Positions 43,981 to 54,421 of a stretch of 64,000 bases of DNA are shown here, in pieces. Below the pieces are notes generated by a model. That model saw nothing but the letters and a program-made list of their open reading frames with translations. It searched no databases and had not been told where the DNA came from. The position numbers were made by a program, and so were the translations under genes. The DNA lies in assembly GCA_024734495.1 (NCBI GenBank), contig JALMQS010000187.1, forward strand, positions 20,884,960 through 20,948,959, written 5' to 3'. The stretch comes from Forficula auricularia (taxonomy: Eukaryota > Arthropoda > Insecta > Dermaptera > Forficulidae). The stretch's first letter is position 1, and each line of letters begins with the position of its first letter.

Positions 43981-46312
43981 TTTCAATGATTCTCCTCTTC
44001 AATGAGGCCAGAGACATAGCTTAGGTGTCGTCTGATTATGCCGCCCTTTTTTTATTTTTTTTCATTTGTTTTACATCGTTTCATTGTCCTTTCATATTAC
44101 AATATGTCACTATAAATTCTGTATTATTAAAATTTTAAAATAAGACCCTGGCTCAACAGCAATGTACATTGGTACTAGCTAAAATAAACAAGAATCCGGA
44201 AATCAAAATAATGAAAAATTAAAATAATGTAATTTTTTTAAACTCACGATTACTTATACTCTTATTATAAAAATAACTGATTTTTTTATCTCATAATTTA
44301 TTTTACGTTTTATAGACTATAAACCGTATTATTTTTTTTTTGTTCATTTGTCTGATACTTATCCCAAAAAAATTTCCATATCTAGGTACCTACGATTACG
44401 AGATTTTATTATTACACTTAAAAAACACTGTTCTAAACATACCAGAAATATTATGTAATTGTGACATCAAAAATTCATAAACATCTCATCTTCCGTAGGA
44501 CAGTTTGTCATACTTATTAGACTTCCTCCTTCCCTTTCATCTTGAGATGAAAAGTAAAATATGGATTTACCTATACTCATCCTAAGCTTCTATAAATGAC
44601 CCTATTTACATGAATTCGTTTATATCTTAGGTTTCTAAGAAATTTACAGTTCATTTTCTTCATAACGAGAATAATACTCCTATCAATATAAATACTCTAT
44701 ATATACATAATATAAATATAGTTAGAGAACTTATGTTTGTAAATAGTTAGATTTGATCATTATACTATACATAATATTTGTTATTAATATTTTTATTATT
44801 AAATAATAAACAAGAAAACAAAAAGTTGAACCTAAAACGTGTGTGTCAATCAAATATACATACTTTATATATACACAAGGTTTTTTGCTTTAATTCTAAT
44901 ATTTTAGCTTTTAATCTCGACGTTTCCCTTATTTAAATACTAGTGAAGTTATTTGTTCTGAGATTGTTGAAAAAACTTTCTTTCATTTTATTTTTGATAA
45001 ATTTCCAATATTCTTTAGAGAAGAAAATCATAAAATAATATAAAAAATGAAAGCATTTTTGTCTTATATTTTTCTAAACCCGGAACAAAATCCTCCTTCC
45101 TTCTTTATCTTTTTAAAGTGTGAACGACAATGAAATTGAACGTAGAGTGAAAGTGTATAGCGAAGCTGCTGGAGGACTCTTCTCGATCCATGCCTTCCAT
45201 CTGGAAATGTATATGACAGATTGGATTTTCTTGTCAAATCAAAAGATTGCCTGAAATATCCACACAAATTTTATTATTTGAACAACAAATATATGAAAAA
45301 TATATATATTAAGATGAATGTCTATGGGAGATATCTATTAGAAACCTCCCTCCACATATACAGAATTTCAATTTCTATTTATTTATCTTTAAGGCTTGGC
45401 TTAGGTACAGTTATGGGCATAAGAAATGGTATAAAATAGATCAAAATATGGTACATTATAAAATATAGATTAAATTACACAACAAACTCAAAAAACAAAC
45501 CTAAAGAGTAAATGAATACATACTCCCACAAACTCTAACAATTCCCTTAAAAATTCATCCATGCTATGGAAACACTTTTAGAATATAATATTTTTTGTAA
45601 GTTCTTAAAAGTCGTTTTATTTTTAATAATATTTATTTACTTAGGTAAAACTTTTAATTAGAGCAACGAAAAATTCAACTAATGAAAAAATTGGGTTTTT
45701 TTTATAATTCGCCAATCTATATATGGTACTTAATGTTAAGTGGATATTATGCCCCTCGTAAAGTAGACCCCATAGGGATACTTTTGTTTGTAAGACATAA
45801 AAAAAACGATACACATGTATGTCATAAAAAAACATTTTTAAAATTTTACTGGTCACATGCGATCTATTTCGAGTTTAGACCCTTAGACTTTAAATTTGTT
45901 TATTAGATGGAGGCCAAATAAGCTTGCTAAAATGATCAAATAGATACTAATGGATTTATAAATATGTAATATAGTCCAAAGATGAGGAAACTGTTATAGC
46001 TATTATCAGAAAATATATTTGCTTATTTCGATAATACCCTTCAATTTAAAAGGGAGAAAATCAAAGACAAATTAAATACAAAATTGTTTATTAAATCAAT
46101 TTCTACTTAGAATAGATTCATGAAAACGAAATGTATAAATTATTTACGATAAAATGAATGGTCTCGCGGGTCAATACCTTTAATTAATTAATAGATGGCA
46201 AATCGTTAGGAAAATGATGGATGAGAATATAATAAATAAATGTCAATGACCCAATTAAAGGCAGCTTGGTCTAACAGTTCTAGAAAAATGTATCAATCAG
46301 GCACTAACGATT
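43981..46312. other. AT-rich intergenic DNA, nothing recognised
   Basis: Several short open frames (e.g. near 45.1-45.9 kb) show no motif and look like chance. Confidence 0.45.
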
Positions 46313-46320
46313 GATGACAG

Positions 46321-46633
46321 CTTAGACCATGAAATATATAGACACGCTGTGGTGTCGATTTGGTGAGGCCAACATCACCTAGAGAACGTGACGTCATCTG
46401 TAGGTAGGCACAACCAGAAATAGCATGGCCACTATAGGAATTATTATACATTGAGATAAATTTATCGTAGTTTAGATTATTTATTTATGGATTCCAATAA
46501 TCGCAAATTAATATTAAATTAATATACCAAAATATTTATGACAGAACGTGACGTCATCTGTAGGCGATGTTGGCCTCACTTCACTCTGTGTGGAGAATAG
46601 CAGAGGGCGTGTCTATATATTTCATGGTCTAAG
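46321..46633. mobile_element. MITE with perfect 27-bp ends and 8-bp target duplication
   Basis: Ends CTTAGACCATGAAATATA.. are perfect 27-bp inverted repeats. Flanks are GATGACAG (46313-46320, 46634-46641). Subterminal GAGGCCAACATC / GATGTTGGCCTC continue the symmetry. Inside, AGAACGTGACGTCATCTG.. (22 bp) is directly repeated at 46383-46404 and 46543-46564, enclosing about 138 bp. The 8-bp target fits hAT, P or Merlin, but the terminal bases do not decide. Perfect ends imply a young copy. Confidence 0.88.
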
Positions 46634-46641
46634 GATGACAG

Positions 46642-46966
46642 AGTGGTGATTAAGAGATAATTGAGTCAGTCGCACCAGGCAGTCGCACTAAGCGAGTGGC
46701 ACCAGAGAGAGTCGTCCCAGAATGGAGAGCGAAGTCAGTCGCACCAAACGAGTGGCGCCAGAGAGTTGCAAGTAGAGAGAGTCGCACCAGAGAGTGCGAG
46801 CGAAGAGAGACTTGCGAAATACACTCGCCAGTGATATATTTGCCAGAGAGACTTGCTTGGAATTTGTCGAGAAAAGCTTTCTTGCAGATAAGCAGCAAGC
46901 GCGGCTTATATATTTTTCTGAGTGAGTTTTAGCGATCGCTTCCCACCAAGAAACTGCCACAGCCAT
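46642..46966 (+). repeat. GTCGCACCAGAGAG-rich segment, left half of a split host sequence
   Basis: Short imperfect repeats of AGTCGCACCA, GAGTGGCGCCAGAGAG and AGAGAGACTTGC, then TTATATATTTTTCTGAG. Its GC level exceeds the surroundings. With the MITE and LINE removed it joins directly to 51850. It could be part of an LTR or another old element; no coding evidence. Confidence 0.35.
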
Positions 46967-46969
46967 TGA

Positions 46970-47118
46970 GGCCCGGTTGTATGTCGCAAAGTAAATGCTT
47001 TTTACCACTAACCAAGGTAGATGGTAAATGGAGCCACTGGGATGGCCAATCAGATGACAGGTATATTCAGTGGCTGTCTGTCATCTGATTGGCCATCCCA
47101 GTTGCTCCATTTATCACC
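46970..47118. mobile_element. MITE of the GGGCC[A/C]GTTG family, copy 3, left part
   Basis: Starts GGCCCGGTTGTATGTCGC after TGA and holds the central TGTCATCTGATTGGCCATCC. It stops within the right arm at about TTTATCACC. The missing right end lies at 51796-51846, so the LINE between them was inserted into this MITE. Confidence 0.86.
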
Positions 47119-47183
47119 AGTAAAGATGTAGCCCCTATGGATCTCGAAAGACCCTTGCATTACCGAAGAGAAGGGAAAGTTGT

Positions 47184-48722
47184 TTAAGTGAGAGGGTGTA
47201 GACGTAGGTGTCTATGCACCCTGGTTTTGAAGGTTTGAAGATCATAGGTGCTGGGAAAGATAGAGGCTGGGAGAGAGTTCCAGTTCCTTGACGTCATGGG
47301 GATATATGAATTCGCGAATGAAGTGGTCCGGCACTTTTCTAATTTGACCGCGAAAGAGTGTTGGGAGTCGGCAAAACGTGTGCTGCGTGCAAAGCATGCT
47401 TTGGGGGGAATTATTGATTTTATCTCATCAGAGCACCTGCCGTGATAGTATCTATAGAAAAGGGAAAGGGCGGAGACATCTCTTCGATGAGCCAGCGAGT
47501 CGAGGGAGTCGGTGAGGGTAGAATCGTCAATTAGCCTGACGGCTCGTTTCTGAATTGCATCAAGGGTAGCAAGAGAATATTTTGAGGCTCCTCTCCACAG
47601 ATGAGAGCCGTATTCGAGATAGGGGCGGATTTGGGCCTTGTAGATGGTGAGAAGTTGTGGGGGTTTGTAAAATCGCTTGGACCTGAATAAGAAGCCAATC
47701 TTCCTTGCTGCAGATTTCGCCACAGAGGAGATGTGTTCATTCCAAGACAGGTCAGATGCGACAGAGACGCCCAACATGGATAGGCTGTCACACATTTTCA
47801 GGGTATTCGAATCGAAGTGAATATCAGGGAAATCTCTATTTTCGCGCCTAGAAATTAGACAACATTGAGTCTTGTTTGAATTGAAGTTAACTAAATTTTG
47901 AGAGCCCCATTTATTCAGTTTGTCTAGGTCGAGAGTAATTGAGGAGGCAATATTGATTCGATTATTCGGGAGAGAGGGTTTGCCGTGTAGAGTGCTATCG
48001 TCGGCGTAACAATGAGTGGGGTTTGCCGTTTGATCAATAAGGTCGTTTATATAAATAAGGAAGAGTGTGGAGGAGATTACAGAGCCTTGGGGAACACCAG
48101 AGTTTGTGGAGAACGATTCAGAAGATGTTCCATCCACCACAACTTTTATACTTCGGTTTGTCAGAAAGCTTTCAATCCATTTGCGAAGTGTTGGTGTGAA
48201 TCCAAAGGCTGGTAGTTTGGCAAGAAGATTTTTGTGCCAAACCTGGTCAAAAGCTTTGGAGATATCAAGGGCTACAGCGAGGGTTTCTTTTCCGGCCTCT
48301 AGAGTATTGTTCAAGGTGTGGGTGACATAGGTTAAGATGTCGCCTGTGGAACGATTTTGTCTGAATCCATATTGCCTATCGTGAATTAATTTATTGTTTT
48401 CTAAGTGATGAAGGACGTGTTGGTTTATGACTAATTCCATTAATTTGGAAAGAACAGAGGTGATCGAGATAGGCCTGTAATTAGAGATTTGTGATGTGTC
48501 TCCTTTTTTAGGAATAGGTGTGACTCTGGCTATTTTCCAGCTTTTGGGGAATATGCCCGACTCGTAAGAGAGTTGGAATAGCTTGGATAAGATAGGGGCA
48601 AGTTCAGGGGCGCATTTTTTAATGAGAATTGGTGGGATGTTATCCGGGCCTGCGGCGGATTTGGAATTTAATTTATTAATGGCTTTTATGATTATTTGGG
48701 GCCTGAAAATTATTTTGCCCAT
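47184..48722 (-). CDS. LINE reverse transcriptase, intact C-terminal frame
   Basis: The 512-codon frame from a Met at 48722 carries the non-LTR reverse transcriptase palm in order: AAGPDNIP (about 23-30), VTPIPKKGD (about 67), NYRPIS (about 81), YGFRQNRST (about 118), ALDISKAFDQVW (motif A, catalytic Asp), NSGVPQGSVISSTLFLIYIN (motif B) and CYADDS (motif C, YADD). A C-terminal thumb-like region follows. It would copy element RNA by target-primed reverse transcription. The same frame stays open well upstream of this Met (..CPNGKRAFFSLHKAINR.., to about 49110), so this Met is not the natural start. Confidence 0.92.
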   Translation of the reverse strand: MGKIIFRPQIIIKAINKLNSKSAAGPDNIPPILIKKCAPELAPILSKLFQLSYESGIFPKSWKIARVTPIPKKGDTSQISNYRPISITSVLSKLMELVINQHVLHHLENNKLIHDRQYGFRQNRSTGDILTYVTHTLNNTLEAGKETLAVALDISKAFDQVWHKNLLAKLPAFGFTPTLRKWIESFLTNRSIKVVVDGTSSESFSTNSGVPQGSVISSTLFLIYINDLIDQTANPTHCYADDSTLHGKPSLPNNRINIASSITLDLDKLNKWGSQNLVNFNSNKTQCCLISRRENRDFPDIHFDSNTLKMCDSLSMLGVSVASDLSWNEHISSVAKSAARKIGFLFRSKRFYKPPQLLTIYKAQIRPYLEYGSHLWRGASKYSLATLDAIQKRAVRLIDDSTLTDSLDSLAHRRDVSALSLFYRYYHGRCSDEIKSIIPPKACFARSTRFADSQHSFAVKLEKCRTTSFANSYIPMTSRNWNSLPASIFPSTYDLQTFKTRVHRHLRLHPLT

Positions 48723-50117
48723 GAGGTTGGTTTGGGGGGTATAAGTGGGCGGGTTAAGCCCTTTGTCATCTAAAGTGGAGTTAGTTGCGAAATAGGATGC
48801 TAGTGATTCGGCTTTTTCAGCGGGGGTCGTGGCTACTGAACCATTTGGGTGAAAGAGGGGCGGAAGTGAGGGGGACGCGAAATTTCTATTTATTGCCTTG
48901 TGTAACGAGAAAAAGGCCCGTTTTCCATTGGGGCAAGATGCGAGACGGTCAGCTATCCTCTGGTCGAATGATTTCTTTGCCTCAGTGATGATTTTTTTGC
49001 ATGAGCTTCGCGACTTGGTAAATGCAACTCGGTCACATTCTAGCTGTGAAAGTTGCCATTTCTGAAAAGATTTGTTTTTTTCACGGACGGAATCTGCGCA
49101 TTGTCTACCAAAACCAAGGCTTAGAATCCTTGTTCCCTTTAATCAATTTTGAGGGGATATAGGTTTCTAAGCCTATTTGAATTGCCTCGTTAAGGGCGTC
49201 TGCGAATTCTGAAGCGTTTTTATCTCTGATGCAGAGTTCATTCCACTGGTAAGCGGCAAAAAAGTTACGCATGTCATTCCAATTAATGTTAACGTTATCG
49301 ACTAGCCATATTTTTCTGGGGTTGGAGTGGGGTGACGGGGGTTTTGGTAAATTGGCGGAGGTTTTAATTTTTATCAGATTGTGGTCAGATTTACCTAAAG
49401 GGGCCGAAATTTTTGCTTCATAGGACGAAGGGTGGGAAGTGATGAAAAGATCGAGAAGATTGGATTTTTCATTGGCTTTGTCTGGGATTCTTGTGGGGCC
49501 GTTAATAATTTGAGTGAGGCCACACGCCGTTGAGAAGATTTCAGCGTCGGAGCCTGCGGGGGAATTATGGCTAGAAAATTTTAGCCAATTTTTGTTGTGG
49601 ACGTTAAAGTCACCTAGGAAAGATATTTCAGAAGATGGAAATTCTTTCAGGATATTGCAATGGCACTCAAGGAGGTAGTCAAAAAATTGTTTGTATCTGG
49701 GGTCTTTGGGGGCAAATATATTATGCAGAAAAATTTAGTTGAATGGCCTAACGTGATTTTGATCCATATGGCATCGAATTCATTGGATTCTAGATTAGTT
49801 AAACGCCTACTAGGGATGTCCTTTCTAATATAACAGCAGACCCCTCCTTTTTTTCGAAATTTTGAATGAAGTGTATAGTTTTCGAATTGGTAGTCACGAC
49901 CGTTAGATTTATTCGCGTCAATTATAGTTTCGGATAAGCCTAAAAGAGCAGGTTTTTCATGTTCGAGATGTTGAAATACGTCGTGTAAATTCGAATTGCG
50001 AGATAGACCGCGAATGTTGCAGAAATTGATTTTAATTGATGTCATTAGTAAGGAGAGTTTGAGGTGGAAATGAAAAGGGTGACAAGAAAAGTAAAGATAA
50101 GAGAGCCGGTAAACCAA
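48723..50117 (-). pseudogene. LINE endonuclease domain with two frameshifts
   Basis: Begins MTSIKINFCNIRGLSRNSN at about 50045, an apurinic-endonuclease-like N-terminus, with LGLSETII and GGVCCYIR. Near 49715 the frame changes in PPK|DPRYKQFFDYLLE (one base lost). It then continues SFLGDFNVHNKNW and PLGKSDHNLI (the His of the SDH motif). At about 49110 it changes again between PWF and GRQCADS (one extra T), joining the reverse-transcriptase frame. The endonuclease nicks target DNA. Otherwise well kept, so the element died recently or these are sequence errors. Confidence 0.85.
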
Positions 50118-50349
50118 TTAAAACTCCGAACTTGGATATATTTTTGAATATATTCAATATCAGTGAGCTCTTAGAAATTGGACAGTGGTTTTCCACCGGG
50201 CGATTTGAAAAGGTTTAAATCTACCACTTGGATTTATTGTTAGTAGGGGGAAAATTATGAGCTATTTAATAAATTGCTAGATTGAGTCTTAAATTAATTA
50301 AAATTAGTTGATGTTGTTAGTGAGGAGAAGAATTATTTGTTATTATTTT

Positions 50350-50945
50350 AAATACTAGATTTTATAATAGATATATTTTAAATTATAAGATTATTATGTA
50401 TAGAGATTATTATATAATTATTATGGAACAATTAATATTTAAGGACCGTGCAATAATAAGAAAATGATATTAATAAAAAGATAATGAGAATACGAGTGAA
50501 AAAAGTTAAGGTAATATTTAAGATTTAAAATAAGATATTAGTTGAGTTTATTATAGAACAATTAATGTTTAGAAACTGTGTAATAATAGAATATATAATA
50601 TTAATAAAATGCAGTTTATTTAAAAATATATATATTATGTATTTTAGAAATGAAAATTGTATGTTATTGGTTTAATAACTACTTCTAGAATGATACTAGT
50701 GTTTACAATAGATATATTATAAATTATGAGTTAAGATAATATTTAAAATTTACTTAGATACTAGCGTTTATAATAGATATATTATAAATTATAAGTTAGG
50801 GTAATATTTAAAATTTAAAATAGGTTGTTAGTTGAAGTTATTATAGAATTATTATAGAACAATTAATATTTAAAAACCTTGCAATAGTAAATAAATAATA
50901 TTAATAAAATGAAGTTTATTTAAAAATATATATAAACGTATATAT
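50350..50945. repeat. AT-rich direct repeats upstream of the LINE frame
   Basis: GAACAATTAATATTTAA and the following GTGCAATAATA phrase occur near 50426, 50556 and 50858. AATAGATATATTATAAATTA occurs near 50358, 50708 and 50771. TTAATAAAATG[C/A]AGTTTATTT occurs twice, about 300 bp apart. They may be 5' UTR monomers of the LINE, or AT-rich filler. Confidence 0.5.
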
Positions 50946-51339
50946 TTAAAAATGAAAAAAATGTGTTCGCGATGGAAATATTTGTTAGTTGAAAGGAGAT
51001 GATTTAAGACGGGTTGAGGGGAAGGCTATAAGGGGTTTGGGCGACAAGTGACCAGTGTCAAGTGTAGAGAGGATGAGTTGACGATTCACATGTGTTCACC
51101 AGATGTGATATTAGATCTGTGACAAAGAGAACAATAGAAAAATATGAAATTTATTTAAATAAATTAGTGGCAAGGTAAAATAAATAGTTTTTTTTATATT
51201 ATTGAATTAAGCGAGAAATTCTAAGGAGTATCGTGCAAGTAAAATATATAAAATCTGCCTGGAAATTGAAGAAAATTGCGATCGCTATGGAGCACTCAGC
51301 AGGTAGGACTTCATCCAATGTCATCCGAGGCAAGACTTT

Positions 51340-51560
51340 GTGAATCAACAACTCTGCTACTCGGCAAAAGAAAAACTTTTCAATTAATAAATTTTAATAA
51401 TATAGGAGATTTTTTTTATGATTACATTCTATTTTTTTATTCAGAATCTTAGCCATTTCTCATACTATCCGGGATTTAATCATATAGGAAATTTTTATGA
51501 TTTCATCGTATTTTTATTCAGAAACTTAGCCATTTCTGAAATATCCTGGATACTAAAAGG
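51340..51560. repeat. Duplicated AT-rich segment near LINE 5' edge
   Basis: GAATCAACAACTCTGCTACT, a word also found in family C tails and at 37.26 kb. Then two ~75-bp direct copies of ATATAGGA..TTTTATGATT..TTATTCAGAA.CTTAGCC (about 51400-51470 and 51480-51555). Confidence 0.45.
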
Positions 51561-51795
51561 CTATTTCTACAACTTAAGGTAGTTGTTCCGCCAAATGCAT
51601 TTTCTTAGTATTTTTTTGAAATTTATAAAGATTATTATTTAAATACTTTTGCATCGATTGGTAGCAAAACGAAATTTATGAACAATACATTTCCGGAGAT
51701 ATTAAATTTCAAAAATCGAGTTTTTCAGGCTCTTTAACATTGCACTATACGGGATATCGGAAAATTTACATACATATTTAATTATAATTAAGAAT

Positions 51796-51846
51796 CTACC
51801 TTGGTTAGTGGTAAAAAGCATTTACTTTGCGACATACAACCGGGCC
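51796..51846. mobile_element. MITE copy 3, right end
   Basis: CTACCTTGGTTAGTGG to ..GCGACATACAACCGGGCC, followed by TGA (51847-51849). It completes the MITE started at 46970: same end sequence and same TGA target. Confidence 0.86.
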
Positions 51847-51849
51847 TGA

Positions 51850-52340
51850 GTGTGCACCAGTCCGACCCGCTCATCAAGTATCCTGGAGCCTGCCGCAGAG
51901 GATACACTCCTCTATCTACTATCTACAAGCGAGCTGCCCGTCGTGAATACAGCGGAGCCACCCATTTCCCTGTACTCCAAGGAATACGCTGGAAGGACTC
52001 CAACATACAGTCATCGAAGGCTCGCACTGCCATTCAAGTCAAGGCGACTATAGAGAGCCAGCGTGTTATAGTCAATTAACTACACACGCAAAAGAAGTAA
52101 TACCGCTCACTCCCACACCAGCAATTCTATTCACACTTCTTGTATATCACGAATAAATCATCGCATTGTTAATCAAACCTAGTGTTCTGTGAGTACATTA
52201 TTTATATAGATATAAGAACCAGGAACGTCCTATCCCTCATTCCTCCACGAGTCATTTATTCATTCACCTTTATTCACCAACAGGAACAGCTCGCATCAGA
52301 TCAGTCACCGAGTTACACTACACCAAACCCACCCTTAATA
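51850..52340 (+). repeat. Right half of the split host sequence, LTR-like?
   Basis: GC-richer than its surroundings, with an open frame of about 76 codons (CTSPTRSSS.. / TRSSSILEPAA..) without a recognised domain, AATAAA near 52153 and TATAAGAACCAGGAACG near 52210. Together with 46642-46966 it may be one old element of about 820 bp. I have no second copy to test an LTR. Confidence 0.3.
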
Positions 52341-53085
52341 AATAAATAAGTCGAAGCAGATAAAATAATAATTTAACAATACAAAAAAAATATAATATAA
52401 AGTAAAAATTCCCCCTTTTATAAAAGAAATACATATAATTTAATTTACCCCCACCTCCCTCGCCCCTTATTTACTCCTCCCCTTACCGCAGGGTTTCGTT
52501 AGCTGGGATTAAAAGCTACAATTTACCCGCCCCCCCCCCTCGCCCCTTATTTCCTCCTCCCCCTACCGCAATGTATATTAAAAAAGAAAATTAAATGAAA
52601 TAAAAACAGGTGAATAATAATAGATAAAATTAATAAAATTCTCATTTTGGAAGAAAAAAATTCCCTTCAGCTTTCAGAGATATGATATTTCATTTTGAAT
52701 ACAATAATGTGGAAAGAGGATTTTACACTTGAATAAATAAAACGTATTTTTGTTTAAAATAGAAATATATTTATTTAAAAGATATATAAGTTTCGCACAT
52801 TTGTCCAGGAGTTTAATTCTTTAAAACTAAATGAAAGCTTTAATCATCGTAAATATATCATTTAAAGAACTTCATCAACTCACCATAAAGTTGGACTCAT
52901 GAACATAGTAATAAGAAGAACTAGAACATCATAGTAAGAACAAGACTCAAATGAACATCATAATTAGAAGAATTAACTATAAATTTAAAATAATCAATAT
53001 TTAAGTATATTCACAAGTGATATCGCAAGTTAAAGATACGGACTAGGAGGCCGTTTTTTCTTTTGCGTCTGGCCAAACGGAAAAC
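52341..53085. other. AT-rich DNA with a duplicated C-rich segment
   Basis: CCTCGCCCCTTATTT.CTCCTCCCC..TACCGCA occurs twice, at about 52458-52492 and 52538-52570, as a tandem duplication of about 79 bp. Nothing else recognised. Confidence 0.5.
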
Positions 53086-53186
53086 AATTATTTTAATGGT
53101 AAATCACTCGTATCCATAATAAACATTAATTAACAGGAATAGCAGGGAATTGGACAAAAATTAAAAACAGAGTTTTTATTGAATGG

Positions 53187-53226
53187 GCCAGACGTTTCGT
53201 CGATTAATTTCGACTTCCTCAGTGGC
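53187..53226 (-). ncRNA. Hammerhead-like motif, family E, left arm
   Basis: Exact inverse of the right-arm motif, with all stems kept. Confidence 0.65.
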
Positions 53227-53573
53227 TCATTCTATCACTCTTTGTCAAAAGACAATTCCACTACGCGACGAAACATCCTTTAATCTTTTTTATTTAAACT
53301 ATAATACATTGTTGGCTTATGCCTCAATTGCTCAAGAATCTTGAACTTTTTCACACTTGAACAATCAAAAAATTAACAACCTTTAATCAAAATTTATCAC
53401 AAAAAAAAATATGTTGTTTCTACTCTTTAAACAGACAAGTTTAAAGAGTAGAAACAACATATTCTTGAGCAATTGAGGGATAAGCCAACAATGTATTATA
53501 GTTTAAATAAAAAAGATTAAAGGATGTTTCGTCGCGTAGTGGAATTGTCTTTTGACAAAGAGTGATAGAATGA

Positions 53574-53613
53574 GCCACTGAGGAAGTCGAAATTAATCGA
53601 CGAAACGTCTGGC
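53574..53613 (+). ncRNA. Hammerhead-like motif, family E, right arm
   Basis: GCCA, CTGAGGA (53578-53584), stem II GTCGA-AATTAA-TCGAC (5 bp), GAAA (53602-53605), self-complementary A-CG-U, C, TGGC. The triplet is GUC. Stem I is 4 bp. Only U7 of CTGAUGA is changed, a position known to tolerate change, so this is one of the best candidates. Confidence 0.68.
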
Positions 53614-54266
53614 CCATTCAATAAAAAACTCTGTTTTTAATTTTTGTCCAATTCCCTGCTATTCCTGTTAATTAATTATTTTAATATTTATTTAATTTAA
53701 ACAAGTGTAAGCAAGAGTGGTGAGATATTTATTACTAGTTCTTTCAAAGGCTATTTTCTTATTTTTAAAAAGCATAAAACCAACCTGTTCTTTTAAGAAG
53801 TAACTTATTACTTATTTATTAAAGCATTTTAAACAATCCTATTTACTTACTTTTATTCATGTTTATTGAGGCCTCGTTACCGCCAAAATTCTTATTTATC
53901 TTTTTTTTTATTTTTCTTATTTTACTGGTGATAATTTACTCCAGTTCCTCGACTCTCGGGACCTGAAATAACTAGCCCCCAATTTATACGTACTTTTCTA
54001 TTCCACAGTAAATATTAATCATTTATAGTCGTTTTCTCGAATTTATTACAAATTTAAAATCTTTATAACTAAATAACACTGGTCACCACATATTGTGTTG
54101 CCTAAAATATTAGAGCTGTTTCCGTGTATATTTGACATGTTGATTCCAAAATATCACTAGTTATAATTGAATGTAATGGAAGGCAGCCCAGAGGTAGTGA
54201 GGAAAGAAAAAATTAACACATATAAAATAAAGTGTAATTTATTGGAATCCTTCCTCCTTTCCTTTC

Positions 54267-54308
54267 AAACCGACGTTTCGGAGGATTTTTCCTCCTTCTT
54301 CAGGATTT
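54267..54308 (-). ncRNA. Hammerhead-like motif, family F, left arm
   Basis: Inverse of the right-arm motif; stem II GGAGG/CCTCC intact, stem I weaker by one G-U pair. Confidence 0.65.
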
Positions 54309-54379
54309 CAAAGGGTCAATGAATGAAACAAATAAAATGTTTCCTTTTTCCTTTTATTTGTTTCATTCATTGACCCTTG

Positions 54380-54421
54380 AAACCCTGAAGAAGGAGGGAA
54401 AATCCTCCGAAACGTCGGTTT
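54380..54421 (+). ncRNA. Hammerhead-like motif, family F, right arm
   Basis: AAACC, CTGAAGA (54385-54391), stem II GGAGG-GAAAAT-CCTCC, GAAA (54409-54412), A-CG-U, C, GGTTT. The triplet is GUC. Stem I AAACC/GGTTT is 5 bp. All three stems form and only U7 departs from the CTGAUGA consensus. Confidence 0.7.

Larger units (their letters stand above)
47118..51795 (-). mobile_element. Non-LTR retrotransposon (Jockey/CR1-like) inside a MITE
   Basis: On the - strand: an AT-rich 5' section (51795 to about 50045) with direct repeats, then an endonuclease + reverse transcriptase frame (50045-47184) of roughly 950 codons broken by two one-base frameshifts, then a 3' stretch of only about 60 bp with no A-tail. 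It has no RNase H domain. It splits the MITE at 46970-51846, whose TGA flanks prove one original insertion. I see no target duplication, and the 5' section may be partly a different insertion. Confidence 0.8.
53098..53673. mobile_element. Hammerhead foldback element, family E
   Basis: Arms of about 210 bp (53128-53341 and 53462-53673), a left-only tail (53098-53127), and a central insert with its own perfect 24-bp inverted pair around ATGTTGTTTCTACTCTTTAA. Flanked by AATTATTTTAAT (53086-53097, 53674-53685). It is the longest foldback here. Confidence 0.83.

Noticed and set aside
47248..48988. Open frames on the + strand within the LINE
   Set aside because: Antisense shadows of the reverse transcriptase frame.
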